Notes: generated from the letters alone by a model not told the origin. A DNA stretch of 64,000 nucleotides from Hydrogenophilales bacterium (GCA_016703155.1 JADJCP010000003.1:124001-188000), one strand, 5' to 3'. Positions 8,208-17,278 are shown, counted from the first letter of the stretch. Translations and numbers: made by a program.

Positions 8208-8610
8208 AGGACCGATTGAACTTGGCCTTCAAGGGCTTGCCCAGTACGTTGACGTTGACGATGAAGTTGAGGTTGTCCGCGGGCAGCACGTAAAACTCGC
8301 CCAGATAGGATGAGCCATCCTTGCCATTGGTCTCGCGCATGGGCACGTTGATCAGGTTGTTCTTGCTGTTGATGGCGCCGACGAACACCTGCATCGGCAC
8401 ATCCTTGCCTTGCTTCAGGGCTTTCACCGTAAGCACGCCGCGATTCCCCGCCGGGGTGACGTTGTAGCGCTTGGCCGCCTCCGAGGTGAGTTCGGTCGAA
8501 GGCATGGCATCCATGTGGACGACGACATCGTCCGATGTAATGGTTACCGCCGCATGGGTTGGAGCCGATAGGAATACCGCGCTCGCGCAAAGCCAGAATC
8601 GGAATGTCAT
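8197..8610 (-). CDS. DUF4426 family secreted protein
   Basis: A 137-residue protein with a signal peptide (MTFRFWLCASAVFLSAPTHA, about 20 residues). The mature part shows the DUF4426 pattern known from pseudomonads: an N-terminal beta strand with HMDAMPSTELTSEAAKRYN, then GVLTVKALKQGK and a C-terminal LNFIVNVNVLGKP. Function is unknown. I chose the start at 8610 because an AGGAGA ribosome site precedes it and the signal peptide begins there; the frame remains open upstream but yields a poor N-terminus. It is convergent with the UreH-like gene (11-base overlap) and divergent from hslU. Confidence 0.8.
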   Translation of the reverse strand: MTFRFWLCASAVFLSAPTHAAVTITSDDVVVHMDAMPSTELTSEAAKRYNVTPAGNRGVLTVKALKQGKDVPMQVFVGAINSKNNLINVPMRETNGKDGSSYLGEFYVLPADNLNFIVNVNVLGKPLKAKFNRSFNP

Positions 8611-8735
8611 GATTGTCTCCTCTTGGACCTCCTGCAACCGGAACCATCCCGCTCCGGATACTTGGCCAATGATAAACTTATTCGCAGCCGGGCGTGCCAT
8701 TTCGTCGGTCCGGCCTGATACCCGGAAGCCACGCC

Positions 8736-10064
8736 ATGACCCAGATGTCTCCCCAGGAAATCGTCCATGAACTGGACAAAAATATCGTCGGCCAGTCCGA
8801 CGCCAAGCGCGCCTGTGCCATCGCCTTGCGCAACCGCTGGCGGCGCATGCGCGTTGATGACACCTTGCGCCAGGAGATTACCCCCAAGAATATCCTGATG
8901 ATCGGTCCCACCGGCGTCGGCAAGACCGAGATCGCCCGCCGTCTGGCGCGCCTGGCCAATGCCCCCTTCATCAAGGTCGAAGCGACCAAGTTCACCGAGG
9001 TCGGTTACGTCGGCAAGGATGTCGACAGCATCATTCGCGACCTGGTCGAGATCGCCATCAAGCAGACCCGCGAAGAGGCGGCGCGCAAGGTGCGCATGCG
9101 CGCCGAGGATGCCGCCGAGGAACGCGTCCTGGACGTTTTGTTAGCGCCGGCCAGGGAGAATTTCGGCGAAGAGCGCAAGGCTGACGAATCCGGCACGCGC
9201 CAGAAATTCCGCAAGATGCTGCGCGAGGGACAACTCGACGACAGGGAGATCGAGCTCGATCTGGCGCAAGCGTCGGCCAGCATGGAGATTTTCGCGCCAC
9301 CGGGCATGGAGGAACTCACCAGCCAGTTGCAGGGCATGTTCCAGAATCTCGGTCAGAAGCGCACCAAGACCCGCAAGCTGAAGATCGCCGAGGCCATGAA
9401 ACTGCTCGCCGACGAAGAAGCGCTGAAGCTGGTCAACGAAGAAGAGGTGAAACTCAGCGCCGTGCGTAATGTCGAGCAGAACGGCATCGTCTTTCTGGAC
9501 GAGATCGACAAGATCGCCAGCCGCTCCGAGATGCAAGGCGCCGATGTCTCGCGCCAGGGCGTGCAGCGCGACCTGCTGCCGCTGGTCGAGGGCGCGACGG
9601 TTTCGACCAAGTACGGCATGATCCGCACCGACCATATCCTGTTTATTGCCAGCGGCGCTTTCCATTTGGCCAAGCCCTCCGACTTGATTCCGGAATTGCA
9701 GGGGCGTTTCCCGATTCGCGTCGAATTGACCAGCCTGACTGTCGCCGACTTCGAGCGCATCCTCACTCAGACCGATGCTTGTCTGACGCGGCAATATCAG
9801 GCGTTGCTTGAAACGGAAGGCGTCCGGCTGGAGTTCGTCGATGGTGCCGTGCGCCGTCTCGCCGAGATCGCCTTCCAGGTCAACGAGCGCACCGAAAACA
9901 TCGGTGCGCGCCGACTCTACACGGTCATGGAGCGGCTGCTTGATGACCTTTCCTTCGATGCCGACAAGCGCGCGGGTCAGGCGGTCGCCATCGATGCCGC
10001 GTATGTCGACGCGCGTCTCAAGGAGCTTGCGCAAAGCGAGGATCTGGCCCGTTATGTGCTGTGA
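8736..10064 (+). CDS. hslU: ATP-dependent protease ATPase subunit HslU
   Basis: The AAA+ unfoldase of the HslVU (ClpYQ) protease, 442 residues, close to the E. coli length of 443. Walker A is GPTGVGKT at residues 57-64, Walker B is GIVFLDEIDKI, and the I-domain lies between about 110 and 230. The C-terminus ends EDLARYVL, the conserved tail that inserts into HslV pockets, so a partner peptidase is expected. The gene normally sits directly behind hslV, but here the upstream neighbour is the opposing DUF4426 gene and no hslV is present in the window. The start at MTQMSPQE is preceded by GGAAG; an open frame runs 42 bases further up without good support. Confidence 0.97.
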   Translation: MTQMSPQEIVHELDKNIVGQSDAKRACAIALRNRWRRMRVDDTLRQEITPKNILMIGPTGVGKTEIARRLARLANAPFIKVEATKFTEVGYVGKDVDSIIRDLVEIAIKQTREEAARKVRMRAEDAAEERVLDVLLAPARENFGEERKADESGTRQKFRKMLREGQLDDREIELDLAQASASMEIFAPPGMEELTSQLQGMFQNLGQKRTKTRKLKIAEAMKLLADEEALKLVNEEEVKLSAVRNVEQNGIVFLDEIDKIASRSEMQGADVSRQGVQRDLLPLVEGATVSTKYGMIRTDHILFIASGAFHLAKPSDLIPELQGRFPIRVELTSLTVADFERILTQTDACLTRQYQALLETEGVRLEFVDGAVRRLAEIAFQVNERTENIGARRLYTVMERLLDDLSFDADKRAGQAVAIDAAYVDARLKELAQSEDLARYVL

Positions 10065-10139
10065 GCATGGGCATTTCGCCGACTCGGTCAGCCTGCGCCG
10101 GGGGGAGTTGTCCTCGCCTTCAGGCTATACTTCCGGACC

Positions 10140-11195
10140 ATGCTCGAACCCGACCGACTGACCGCCCCTGACCGCCTGATCACGGCGAGCCCCAGCTCCC
10201 GCGATGAAGAGGTCTTCGAGCGGTCGCTGCGGCCGCAACGGCTCTCGGAATACGTCGGTCAGGCGCGCGCCCGGGAGCAGCTGGACATATTCATCACCGC
10301 TGCCCGGAATCGCGGCGAAGCCCTGGATCATGTCCTCCTGTTCGGCCCGCCGGGCCTGGGCAAGACCACTTTGGCGCATATCATCTCGCGTGAAATGGGC
10401 GTCAATCTACGCGTTACCTCGGGTCCGGTGCTGGAGCGCGCCGGCGACCTGGCGGCGTTGCTGACCAACCTGGAACCGCACGACGTTCTGTTCATCGACG
10501 AGATTCATCGCTTGAGCCCGGTGGTTGAGGAAATTCTCTATCCGGCGCTGGAGGACTTCCAGCTCGACATCATGATCGGCGAAGGCCCGGCGGCGCGTTC
10601 CGTGAAGCTGGACCTGCCGGCCTTTACCCTGGTTGGCGCGACGACTCGCGCCGGCATGCTGACCAACCCGCTGCGCGACCGCTTCGGTATCGTTTCGCGA
10701 CTGGAGTTCTACAACGCCGAGGAATTGACGCACATCGTCCGACGCTCGGCGCAGTTGCTGAATATCGAGATTTCCCGGGACGGCGCCATGGAAGTGGCAC
10801 GCCGCTCGCGCGGCACGCCGCGCATCGCCAATCGCCTGCTGCGCCGGGTACGCGACTACGCCGAGGTCAAGGCCGGTGGCGAGGTCACGGTCGAGGTCGC
10901 CGATGCCGCCCTGAAGATGCTTGAAGTCGATAGCGCCGGGCTGGATGTGATGGACCGCAAGCTACTTTCGGCCATCCTGGAAAAATTCGGCGGCGGCCCG
11001 GTAGGCCTGGAAAATCTCGCCGCCGCTATCGGCGAAGCCTCCGACACCATCGAGGATGTCCTTGAACCCTATCTGATCCAGCAGGGCTTCCTGGCGCGTA
11101 CTCCAAGAGGTCGCGTCGCGGCATCCCTGGCCTATCGGCATTACGGCCTGGCGACACCGGCGCGCCTGCAAAATCAGGAATTGTTCGATGAGTGA
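10140..11195 (+). CDS. ruvB: Holliday junction branch migration helicase RuvB
   Basis: A 351-residue AAA+ motor that drives branch migration with RuvA. Walker A is GPPGLGKTT at residues 69-77 and Walker B is VLFIDEIHR around 117-124; the sensor-1 region VGATTRAGML and sensor-2 region RGTPRIANRLLRRVRD are intact. The C-terminal winged helix ends with FLARTPRGRVAA. ruvA and ruvC are not in the window. It overlaps the start of ybgC by eight bases, so ruvB probably heads the ybgC-tol-pal transcript. The 75-base gap upstream has no recognisable gene. Confidence 0.97.
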   Translation: MLEPDRLTAPDRLITASPSSRDEEVFERSLRPQRLSEYVGQARAREQLDIFITAARNRGEALDHVLLFGPPGLGKTTLAHIISREMGVNLRVTSGPVLERAGDLAALLTNLEPHDVLFIDEIHRLSPVVEEILYPALEDFQLDIMIGEGPAARSVKLDLPAFTLVGATTRAGMLTNPLRDRFGIVSRLEFYNAEELTHIVRRSAQLLNIEISRDGAMEVARRSRGTPRIANRLLRRVRDYAEVKAGGEVTVEVADAALKMLEVDSAGLDVMDRKLLSAILEKFGGGPVGLENLAAAIGEASDTIEDVLEPYLIQQGFLARTPRGRVAASLAYRHYGLATPARLQNQELFDE

Positions 11196-11592
11196 GGGCT
11201 ATTCCGGGTTTGACTGGCCGGTGCGCATCTACTGGGAGGATACGGATGCCGGCGGGGTGGTGTATTACGCCAATTATCTGAAGTTTCTGGAGCGGGCCCG
11301 GTCGGAATGGTTACGCTCCCTGGGCGTCGAGCAGACTGAACTGGCGCAGCGCGACGGCGTGGTTTTCGTGGTGCGCCGGATCGAGGTCGATTATTTGCGG
11401 CCGGCACGATTCAACGATGTCTTGTCGGTGCGCAGTCGCCTGGCCTCGGTGGCGCGTGCCAGTCTGGAGATGATTCAGGGCATCGAACGCGGCGAGGAAC
11501 TCATCCTGGAGGCGCGCGTCAAGGTGGCTTGCGTCGGCTGCCAGGATTTTCGTCCGGCGAAGATTCCGGATCACATTAGCGAGAGGTTTTGA
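11188..11592 (+). CDS. ybgC: Tol-Pal associated acyl-CoA thioesterase YbgC
   Basis: A 134-residue hot-dog fold thioesterase, the usual first gene of tol-pal clusters. The catalytic Asp sits in the conserved YWEDTDAGGVVYYANY stretch (Asp18), with the helix FLERARSEWLRSLG following. E. coli YbgC hydrolyses short and long acyl-CoA or acyl-ACP species and interacts with phospholipid synthesis enzymes. It overlaps the ruvB end by eight bases, and its stop shares one base with the tolQ ATG, so coupling on both sides is clear. Confidence 0.95.
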   Translation: MSEGYSGFDWPVRIYWEDTDAGGVVYYANYLKFLERARSEWLRSLGVEQTELAQRDGVVFVVRRIEVDYLRPARFNDVLSVRSRLASVARASLEMIQGIERGEELILEARVKVACVGCQDFRPAKIPDHISERF

Positions 11593-12275
11593 TGGAATTA
11601 TCCCTCACCCAAGACGTATCCATGATGCAGCTGGTCATGCAGGCCAGCTGGGTGGTCAAGCTGGTCATGCTGTTGCTGCTGACGGCCTCGGTGGCTTCCT
11701 GGTGGATTGTCTTCTCGAAGTTCCAGATGCTGCGCCGCGAAGGCCGGCTGGCGCGGGAATTCGAACGCAATTTCTGGGAGGGCAAGCGCGACGATCTGGT
11801 CAAACGCATGCGTGAAGGTGTCGAGGGCGGCAGCATGGAGGCGGTGTTCCGGGCCGGCTTCAAGGAGTGGACGCGCTTGCAGCGCCAGGCGGGTTTGCCC
11901 GCCGCCAGTGCCATCGAGAGCGTCCGACGGGCGATGCGCGCGGCCTACCAACGGGAAATGGATGCTTTGGAAGGCAGCCTGCCGTTTCTGGCGACGGTCG
12001 GTTCGGTATCCCCCTATGTCGGACTGTTCGGCACGGTGTGGGGCATCATGAATTCCTTCCGCGGACTGGCCAACGTGGCCCAGACGACCCTGGCGCACGT
12101 CGCCCCGGGGATCGCCGAAGCACTCATCGCCACCGCCATCGGCCTGTTCGCCGCCATCCCGGCGGTGATCGCCTACAACCGCTTCACCTACGATCTGGAC
12201 CGTCTGGCGAACCGCTTCGATGTTTTCATGGAGGAATTTTCCAACCTGCTGCAGCGGGAGATGCATCGGCCATGA
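11592..12275 (+). CDS. tolQ: Tol-Pal system proton channel subunit TolQ
   Basis: A 227-residue inner membrane protein of the MotA/TolQ/ExbB family. It has one N-terminal transmembrane segment (about 18-40) and two further helices around 130-160 and 170-195, with the conserved FLATVGSVSPYVGLFGTVWG stretch leading into the second. With TolR it forms the proton-driven stator energising TolA at division sites. The ATG at 11592 overlaps the ybgC stop by one base; a TTG three bases earlier is possible but less likely. Its stop overlaps tolR (ATGA). Confidence 0.96.
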   Translation: MELSLTQDVSMMQLVMQASWVVKLVMLLLLTASVASWWIVFSKFQMLRREGRLAREFERNFWEGKRDDLVKRMREGVEGGSMEAVFRAGFKEWTRLQRQAGLPAASAIESVRRAMRAAYQREMDALEGSLPFLATVGSVSPYVGLFGTVWGIMNSFRGLANVAQTTLAHVAPGIAEALIATAIGLFAAIPAVIAYNRFTYDLDRLANRFDVFMEEFSNLLQREMHRP

Positions 12276-12691
12276 TCCCGCGCCGCCGCCGCCGCGCCAT
12301 GAGCCAGATCAACGTCGTACCGTATATCGATGTGATGCTGGTTCTGCTGGTGATCTTCATGGTCACCGCGCCGTTCATCAATCCATCGCAGATCGAGTTG
12401 CCCAGTGTTGCCAAGAGCAGTCTGGCGCCGGTCTCTCCTCTCGAAGTGATGATTCGCGCCGACGGCTCGCTGTTGCTGCGCGACCGCGCCGTCGCCGAGG
12501 AAGGCGTGGCTATCGGCGAGGCTCACCTGAAAAAGGCAATTGCCGCCCGGCAGAAGCTGCTGCCGAATCAGCCGGTGGTGATCTCCGCCGATAAATCCGT
12601 GCGCTACGACGCGGTGATGCGGGTCATGGATACCTTGCAACGTCAGGGGGTGGCACGCGTCGGACTGATGGTGAAACCCGCCCAGCCGTGA
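12272..12691 (+). CDS. tolR: Tol-Pal system protein TolR
   Basis: A 139-residue ExbD/TolR family protein with an arginine-rich N-terminus (MIPRRRRRAMSQ), a single transmembrane helix at about 17-37 and a periplasmic domain. The proton-carrying Asp is Asp20 in VVPYIDVMLVLL. The periplasmic part has VVISADKSVRYDAVMRVMD, typical of the family. It starts within the tolQ stop (ATGA) and its own stop overlaps the GTG of tolA, so tolQ, tolR and tolA are tightly coupled. Confidence 0.96.
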   Translation: MIPRRRRRAMSQINVVPYIDVMLVLLVIFMVTAPFINPSQIELPSVAKSSLAPVSPLEVMIRADGSLLLRDRAVAEEGVAIGEAHLKKAIAARQKLLPNQPVVISADKSVRYDAVMRVMDTLQRQGVARVGLMVKPAQP

Positions 12692-13656
12692 CGCCGTACA
12701 GTCAGACTCTAAATTTATCGGCGGGGGCACTCTCTCTGCTGGTGCACATTCTGTTCGCGCTGGCTTTGGTGTTTGGGGTCTCCTGGCGAACTCAGCCGGT
12801 CGGGCCGGTGATTGCCTATCTCTGGGATGCGTTACCACCCTTGCCCCAGGTGTCCCCACCGGAGCCGCCCGCAGCCGAGCCCGCCGCGGCGCCGACCGAG
12901 GCCAAGCCGGTGGTCGTGCCCAAACCGTCGGCAGCCAAGCCGGTGGCACCCAAGGTGGTCGAGCCGCCCAAGCCGGATATCGCCATCGAGGAGGCGGAGC
13001 GTAAGCGCAAAGAGGACGCTGAAAGTCTTGAGGAACAACGTAAGCTGGAAGCGCAACGCCGTGAGGAAGAGCAGCGCAAACTCGACGAAGAGAAGCGCAA
13101 GCAGGAGGAGAAGCACAAGCAAGAAGAAAAAAAACAGCAAGAGGAAAAGCGTCGTCAGGAAGATAGGCAGCGTCAGGAGGAGCATCGGCGCCAGGAAACT
13201 CAGCGCGAACTTGAAGACGAGCAGCGGGCCTTGGTGGTCAGGCGGCAAAAGCAGCGCGACGACGCACGGCAACAGATGGAGCGGGAACTTGCCCGGCAGA
13301 TGGCGGACGAAGTCAACGTCGAGCGTAGCCAGTTGCGTCTGCAAGCCGAGGCGGTGGCTCGTGGCAAATTGGTTCTGGATTATCAGGATCGTATCCGCCT
13401 GAAGATACGCGGGCTGCTGCGTTTGCCGCCGCTACCCAAGGGAAACATCGAAGTGGTGTTCAAGGTGAACCTGCTGCCCAATGGTGAACTCAACGGTCGG
13501 CCTGTGCTGGTCAAATCGAGCGGCGTGCCGGCCTACGACTCCGCGGTGGAGCGCGCCATCGTCAGCGCTTCGCCCTTGCCACTGCCCTCCGACAATGAGG
13601 CAGCGGCCCTGTTTGGCGAGGGATTGGAGTTGAAATTCCGTCCCTATGAAGACTGA
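12688..13656 (+). CDS. tolA: Tol-Pal system protein TolA
   Basis: A 322-residue protein that spans the periplasm from the TolQR motor to TolB and Pal. It begins with GTG overlapping the tolR stop. Residues about 10-32 form the membrane anchor, 50-95 are Ala/Pro/Lys rich, 100-215 are a highly charged Lys/Glu/Gln/Arg helical domain (repeated RQEE and KQEE units), and about 225-322 are the TonB-like C-terminal domain with the PLPKGNIEVVFKVNLLPNG stretch. All expected domains are present. The helical region is encoded by A-rich repetitive codons unlike the GC-rich flanks, as is normal for tolA. Confidence 0.93.
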   Translation: MTPYSQTLNLSAGALSLLVHILFALALVFGVSWRTQPVGPVIAYLWDALPPLPQVSPPEPPAAEPAAAPTEAKPVVVPKPSAAKPVAPKVVEPPKPDIAIEEAERKRKEDAESLEEQRKLEAQRREEEQRKLDEEKRKQEEKHKQEEKKQQEEKRRQEDRQRQEEHRRQETQRELEDEQRALVVRRQKQRDDARQQMERELARQMADEVNVERSQLRLQAEAVARGKLVLDYQDRIRLKIRGLLRLPPLPKGNIEVVFKVNLLPNGELNGRPVLVKSSGVPAYDSAVERAIVSASPLPLPSDNEAAALFGEGLELKFRPYED

Positions 13657-13713
13657 CCGGATTTGTTGCCTTTGGGTGGTAGAATGCCCCCAAGGATCTT
13701 GGGAAGTAATTGT

Positions 13714-14985
13714 ATGTCGATGATTAATAAATACATTTATTCATTATTTGGCCTTGTGGCGATGCTTCTTCCGGTGGCATCCAGTCAGGCGGCCATGACC
13801 ATCGAGATCATCGGCGGCGCGGCCAGCAAGATTCCGGTGATGATCGCCGGTTTCAAGGCGCCCGGCGCCGAGGGTGAGGATCCCGCCGCAGTGGTGCGCG
13901 CCGATCTGGCGCGCAGTGGTTTCTTCAAGGTGCTCGACGCCGGGGGCATCCCGCCGGGCGAAAATCAGGTTGCGCAGCATCGTGCCTGGCGTGCGCGTGG
14001 TGTTGATGCCGTGGTGGTCGGCCAACTCGTACCTCTGAAAGATGGCCGGGTCGAGGTCCGTTTCCGTTTGCACGATGCCATTCGGGAAAGCGAACTGGCA
14101 GCCTTCAGCTACATTGTCGCGCCGCAAATGATCCGGGCGACGGCGCATCGTATCGCCGATCAGGTCTACGAGAAGCTGACCGGCGAACCTGGGGCATTCA
14201 GTGGCCGGATCGCCTATATTCTGAAGCGCGGTAAGCGTTTCGAACTTCAGGTCTCCGATGTCGATGGTCACAATGCTTTCGCCGTCGCCAGTTCACCCGA
14301 ACCGCTTATCGGGCCGGCCTGGTCGCCGGATGGCCGAAAGATGGCCTATGTCTCCTTCGAGCAGAAAAAACCGGTGATCTATGTGCAGAATCTGGCTGAC
14401 GGTAAGCGCCTGGCTTTAGCCAATTTTCGCGGTTCGAATTCCTCCCCGGCCTGGTCGCCGGATGGCAGCAAACTGGCGATTGTCCTGTCCAAGGACGAAA
14501 CCTCGCAGATCTATCTGATCGATGCCAAGGGCGGGGATCTGAAGCGCATCAGTGCTGGTGGCGCACTTGAAACTGAACCGGTATTCAGTCCGAATGGCGA
14601 ATGGCTCTATTACACCTCTGATCGTGGCGGCAACCCGCAGATCTATCGCGTGCCGGTGACCGGTGGCGTGGCCAAGCGCATGACCTTCGAGGGGGATTAC
14701 AATGCCTCGCCGGCGTTATCCAGGGATGGCAAGCTGCTGGCCTATATACATCGTCGCGACGGTCGATTCCACATCGCCGCGCTGGAGTTGGCGACCGGTC
14801 AGACCCAGGTATTGACCGATACGCAGCAGGACGAATCGCCGAGTTTCGCGCCGAACAGCCGTACCATACTTTATGCCACCCTGGTGGGCGGGCGCGGCGT
14901 GCTCGCCACAGTCAGCGCGGATGGCCGTATAAAGCAACGTCTTTCGCAGGCGGGAGATCTTAGGGAGCCGGCCTGGTCGCCATGA
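13714..14985 (+). CDS. tolB: Tol-Pal system beta-propeller protein TolB
   Basis: A 423-residue periplasmic protein. The start at 13714 (MSMINKYIY) gives a signal peptide ending SSQAAM; the open frame extends further upstream without a signal. After an N-terminal domain there are repeated propeller blades with the TolB signature: PAWSPDGRKMAYVS, PAWSPDGSKLAIV, PVFSPNGEWLYYTS, PALSRDGKLLAYI and PSFAPNSRTILYAT. TolB links TolA to Pal. The final blade ends in PAWSP immediately before the stop, as usual. It follows tolA after 57 bases that may hold a minor promoter. Confidence 0.96.
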   Translation: MSMINKYIYSLFGLVAMLLPVASSQAAMTIEIIGGAASKIPVMIAGFKAPGAEGEDPAAVVRADLARSGFFKVLDAGGIPPGENQVAQHRAWRARGVDAVVVGQLVPLKDGRVEVRFRLHDAIRESELAAFSYIVAPQMIRATAHRIADQVYEKLTGEPGAFSGRIAYILKRGKRFELQVSDVDGHNAFAVASSPEPLIGPAWSPDGRKMAYVSFEQKKPVIYVQNLADGKRLALANFRGSNSSPAWSPDGSKLAIVLSKDETSQIYLIDAKGGDLKRISAGGALETEPVFSPNGEWLYYTSDRGGNPQIYRVPVTGGVAKRMTFEGDYNASPALSRDGKLLAYIHRRDGRFHIAALELATGQTQVLTDTQQDESPSFAPNSRTILYATLVGGRGVLATVSADGRIKQRLSQAGDLREPAWSP

Positions 14986-15036
14986 ATGGCCGCTTATCCG
15001 GGATTTTATGGAATACCTTATTAAGGAAGCCACGGA

Positions 15037-15813
15037 ATGAAAAGAAATAGGATGTTGTTTGTGGTTTTGGCCTTGTCGCTTGCGGGTTGCTCCGACCTTG
15101 CCACCAAGGATGCGCCTATCGAGGATCGTTCGGGTGCCACCAAGGGCGTCTCGACGCTATCCGCGGAGGTCAAGGATAAGGCGACGGCAAGTGACGCCAA
15201 GACCAGCGAGGTGACGACCGCGGTCGGTTCGACGGCACCGGCGACGTCGGCTGTGAACGTTTCGCCTTCTCCGTCCGGCGCCACTCAGACCGAGGCCGGC
15301 GTACAGACTCAGGGCGCGACGCTCCAGGGCGTCGAGGTGCGCCCCCTGCCGAGTACGACGGAAGGCGGGCAGGTTGCCACGGGAACTTCCGGAGGCGTCA
15401 CCTTGCCCGAGGCAGCGACCACCGGGCCGGCGCGCTTCGCCAATATGTCCACGCCGCCCAAGGATGTCGACAGCCCGTTGGCCAAGCGGATCATTTATTT
15501 CGATTACGACAGTTCGGTGATCAAGGACGAGTATCGGGATCTGATTCAGGCCCATGCGGAATTCCTCAATGCCAGCAAAGAGGGTAAAGCGGTCCTGCAA
15601 GGGCATACGGACGAGCGCGGCAGCCGCGATTACAATTTGGCCCTCGGGCAGCGCCGAGCCGAGAGTGTGCAGCAAGCTTTTACCTTGCTTGGGGTTGATC
15701 CGAGGAAGATCGAAGCGGTCAGCTTTGGCGAGGAAAAGCCCACCAACGAAAGCCATGACGAGGCGGCGTGGTCTCAGAATCGGCGCGTCGAGATTTACTA
15801 TTTAGGCGAATGA
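15037..15813 (+). CDS. pal: peptidoglycan-associated lipoprotein Pal with extended linker
   Basis: A 258-residue outer membrane lipoprotein. The lipobox is LAGC with the lipidated Cys at residue 18. The OmpA-like peptidoglycan-binding domain fills about residues 148-258, with IIYFDYDSSVIKDEY, LQGHTDERGSRDYN and LGQRRAESV, including the Asp and Arg that bind diaminopimelate. Between them lie roughly 125 residues of Ala/Thr/Ser/Gly-rich, low-complexity sequence, whereas E. coli Pal (173 residues) has about 40 here. The extra linker should let the domain reach further into the periplasm. The stop overlaps the cpoB ATG. Confidence 0.94.
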   Translation: MKRNRMLFVVLALSLAGCSDLATKDAPIEDRSGATKGVSTLSAEVKDKATASDAKTSEVTTAVGSTAPATSAVNVSPSPSGATQTEAGVQTQGATLQGVEVRPLPSTTEGGQVATGTSGGVTLPEAATTGPARFANMSTPPKDVDSPLAKRIIYFDYDSSVIKDEYRDLIQAHAEFLNASKEGKAVLQGHTDERGSRDYNLALGQRRAESVQQAFTLLGVDPRKIEAVSFGEEKPTNESHDEAAWSQNRRVEIYYLGE

Positions 15814-16625
15814 AAACGATACGCTCAGTATTCGCCGTTCTGGCGATCATCGGTCTGAACAGCGGCGCGGTGGCCGCCGACGAGCGTGTGCCGCCTGCGC
15901 CGGCAGCGGATGCGAATGTGCAGGAGCAGTTGCGGCAACTGTCAAATCGGCTGACCGCGCTGGAGCGTCAACTACAGAACCAGAGTTTGCTGACCTTGTT
16001 CAATCAGGTATCGGCACTCCGTTCGGAGGTTTCCCGTTTGCGTGGTCAGCAGGAAGAGGCGCTGCATGTCCAGCAAGTGTCCGAGAAACGCGTGAAGGAT
16101 TTGTATGCGGATATCGATGGGCGTCTCAGGGCGGTCGCCAAGGCAGCCACCACGGTCACGGGCACGAGTAAACCCCAAGCCCAAGGCGTTACTCCGGCCG
16201 TGGCCGCGTCCGCACCAAAGCCTGTGGTTGTTTCGCCGGCGGTCGATCAGGATGCCGATGGCAAGGCATACGAAGCCGCTCTCGGCTTACTCAAGGATGG
16301 TAATTACGCGGCGGCTGCAGCCGCATTTCAGAGCTACATCCTGACCTACCCGAACGCGCCATTGGTGGCCAATGCACTCTATTGGCTCGGCTTGTCGCAG
16401 TTTTCTCAAGGCGATCTCAAGGGGGCTGAATTAGCCCAGCAGCGCCTCTTGAAGGACTATCCGCAGAACCCCAAAGCGGCCGATGCCATGGTGAATCTGG
16501 CGCGCATCCACATACAGCAGGGCGAAACGGATGCTGGCAGGAGCTGGCTCGACAAGGTCATCGCCGAGCATCCATCCAGCAAGGCCGCCGACACCGCTCG
16601 GAAAATGCAGGAACTGAACAAATAA
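15810..16625 (+). CDS. cpoB: cell division coordinator CpoB (YbgF)
   Basis: A 271-residue periplasmic protein. It has a signal peptide (about 1-22), a coiled-coil (about 30-100, rich in Leu/Gln with RQLSNRLTALERQLQNQ), an Ala/Pro linker, and three TPR repeats from about 155 (YEAALGLLKDGNYAAAAAAF onward, then NALYWLGLSQFSQGDLKGA). In E. coli CpoB couples Tol-Pal action to PBP1B during constriction. It starts inside the pal stop (ATGA). It closes the tol-pal cluster. Confidence 0.93.
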   Translation: MKTIRSVFAVLAIIGLNSGAVAADERVPPAPAADANVQEQLRQLSNRLTALERQLQNQSLLTLFNQVSALRSEVSRLRGQQEEALHVQQVSEKRVKDLYADIDGRLRAVAKAATTVTGTSKPQAQGVTPAVAASAPKPVVVSPAVDQDADGKAYEAALGLLKDGNYAAAAAAFQSYILTYPNAPLVANALYWLGLSQFSQGDLKGAELAQQRLLKDYPQNPKAADAMVNLARIHIQQGETDAGRSWLDKVIAEHPSSKAADTARKMQELNK

Positions 16626-16630
16626 GCGAA

Positions 16631-17278
16631 TTGTCGGAACCCCGGCTCCGGATCACGGAGATATTTTTTTCGTTGCAAGGCGAAACCAGTCGCGTTGGCC
16701 TGCCGACGGTGTTCGTGCGGCTAACCGGTTGTCCCCTGCGCTGTGGTTATTGCGATACGACCTACGCCTTTCAGGGGGGGGCATGGATGACCCTGGCGGA
16801 GGTGCTTGCCGCGATTTCAGGGTATACGCCCCGCCATGTCACCGTCACAGGCGGTGAGCCATTGGCGCAACGCGCTTGCATTGACCTGCTGCGCCAGTTG
16901 GCTGACGCCGGCTACGATGTCTCCCTGGAAACCAGCGGTGCGCTGGACATCAGTCCAGTCGATCCACGGGTCGCCAGAATCGTTGACATCAAGACACCCG
17001 GTTCCGGCGAAGTCGAGCGCAACCGATGGGAAAATCTCGATGTCCTCACGGAACATGACGAAATCAAATTTGTACTTGCCGACGAAGCCGATTACCTCTG
17101 GGCCAGAGAGGTTTTGGCCGACAAGGCCTTGGCAGAACGCTGTCCGGTACTGTTCTCGCCAGGACATCGAACCCTGTCGCCGAGCGACCTGGCCGACTGG
17201 ATACTGCGCGACCGCTTGCCGGTACGTATGCAAATGCAGATGCATAAATTGCTTTGGGGCGAGGCGCCGGGGCGATGA
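16631..17278 (+). CDS. queE: 7-carboxy-7-deazaguanine synthase QueE
   Basis: A radical SAM enzyme of 215 residues that converts 6-carboxy-tetrahydropterin to 7-carboxy-7-deazaguanine in queuosine synthesis. The iron-sulfur cluster motif is CPLRCGYC, with Cys34, Cys38 and Cys41, followed by TVTGGEPL (SAM-binding GGE). The start is a TTG five bases after the cpoB stop; it gives the conserved N-terminus LRITEIFFSLQGE. The stop overlaps queC (ATGA). queD and queF are not in the window. Placement behind tol-pal is common in betaproteobacteria. Confidence 0.95.
   Translation: MSEPRLRITEIFFSLQGETSRVGLPTVFVRLTGCPLRCGYCDTTYAFQGGAWMTLAEVLAAISGYTPRHVTVTGGEPLAQRACIDLLRQLADAGYDVSLETSGALDISPVDPRVARIVDIKTPGSGEVERNRWENLDVLTEHDEIKFVLADEADYLWAREVLADKALAERCPVLFSPGHRTLSPSDLADWILRDRLPVRMQMQMHKLLWGEAPGR

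Noticed and set aside
12688..13656. Repetitive A-rich part of tolA as a foreign insertion
   Set aside because: The Lys/Glu/Gln-rich helical domain of TolA is always encoded by such codons; the flanking domains are normal.
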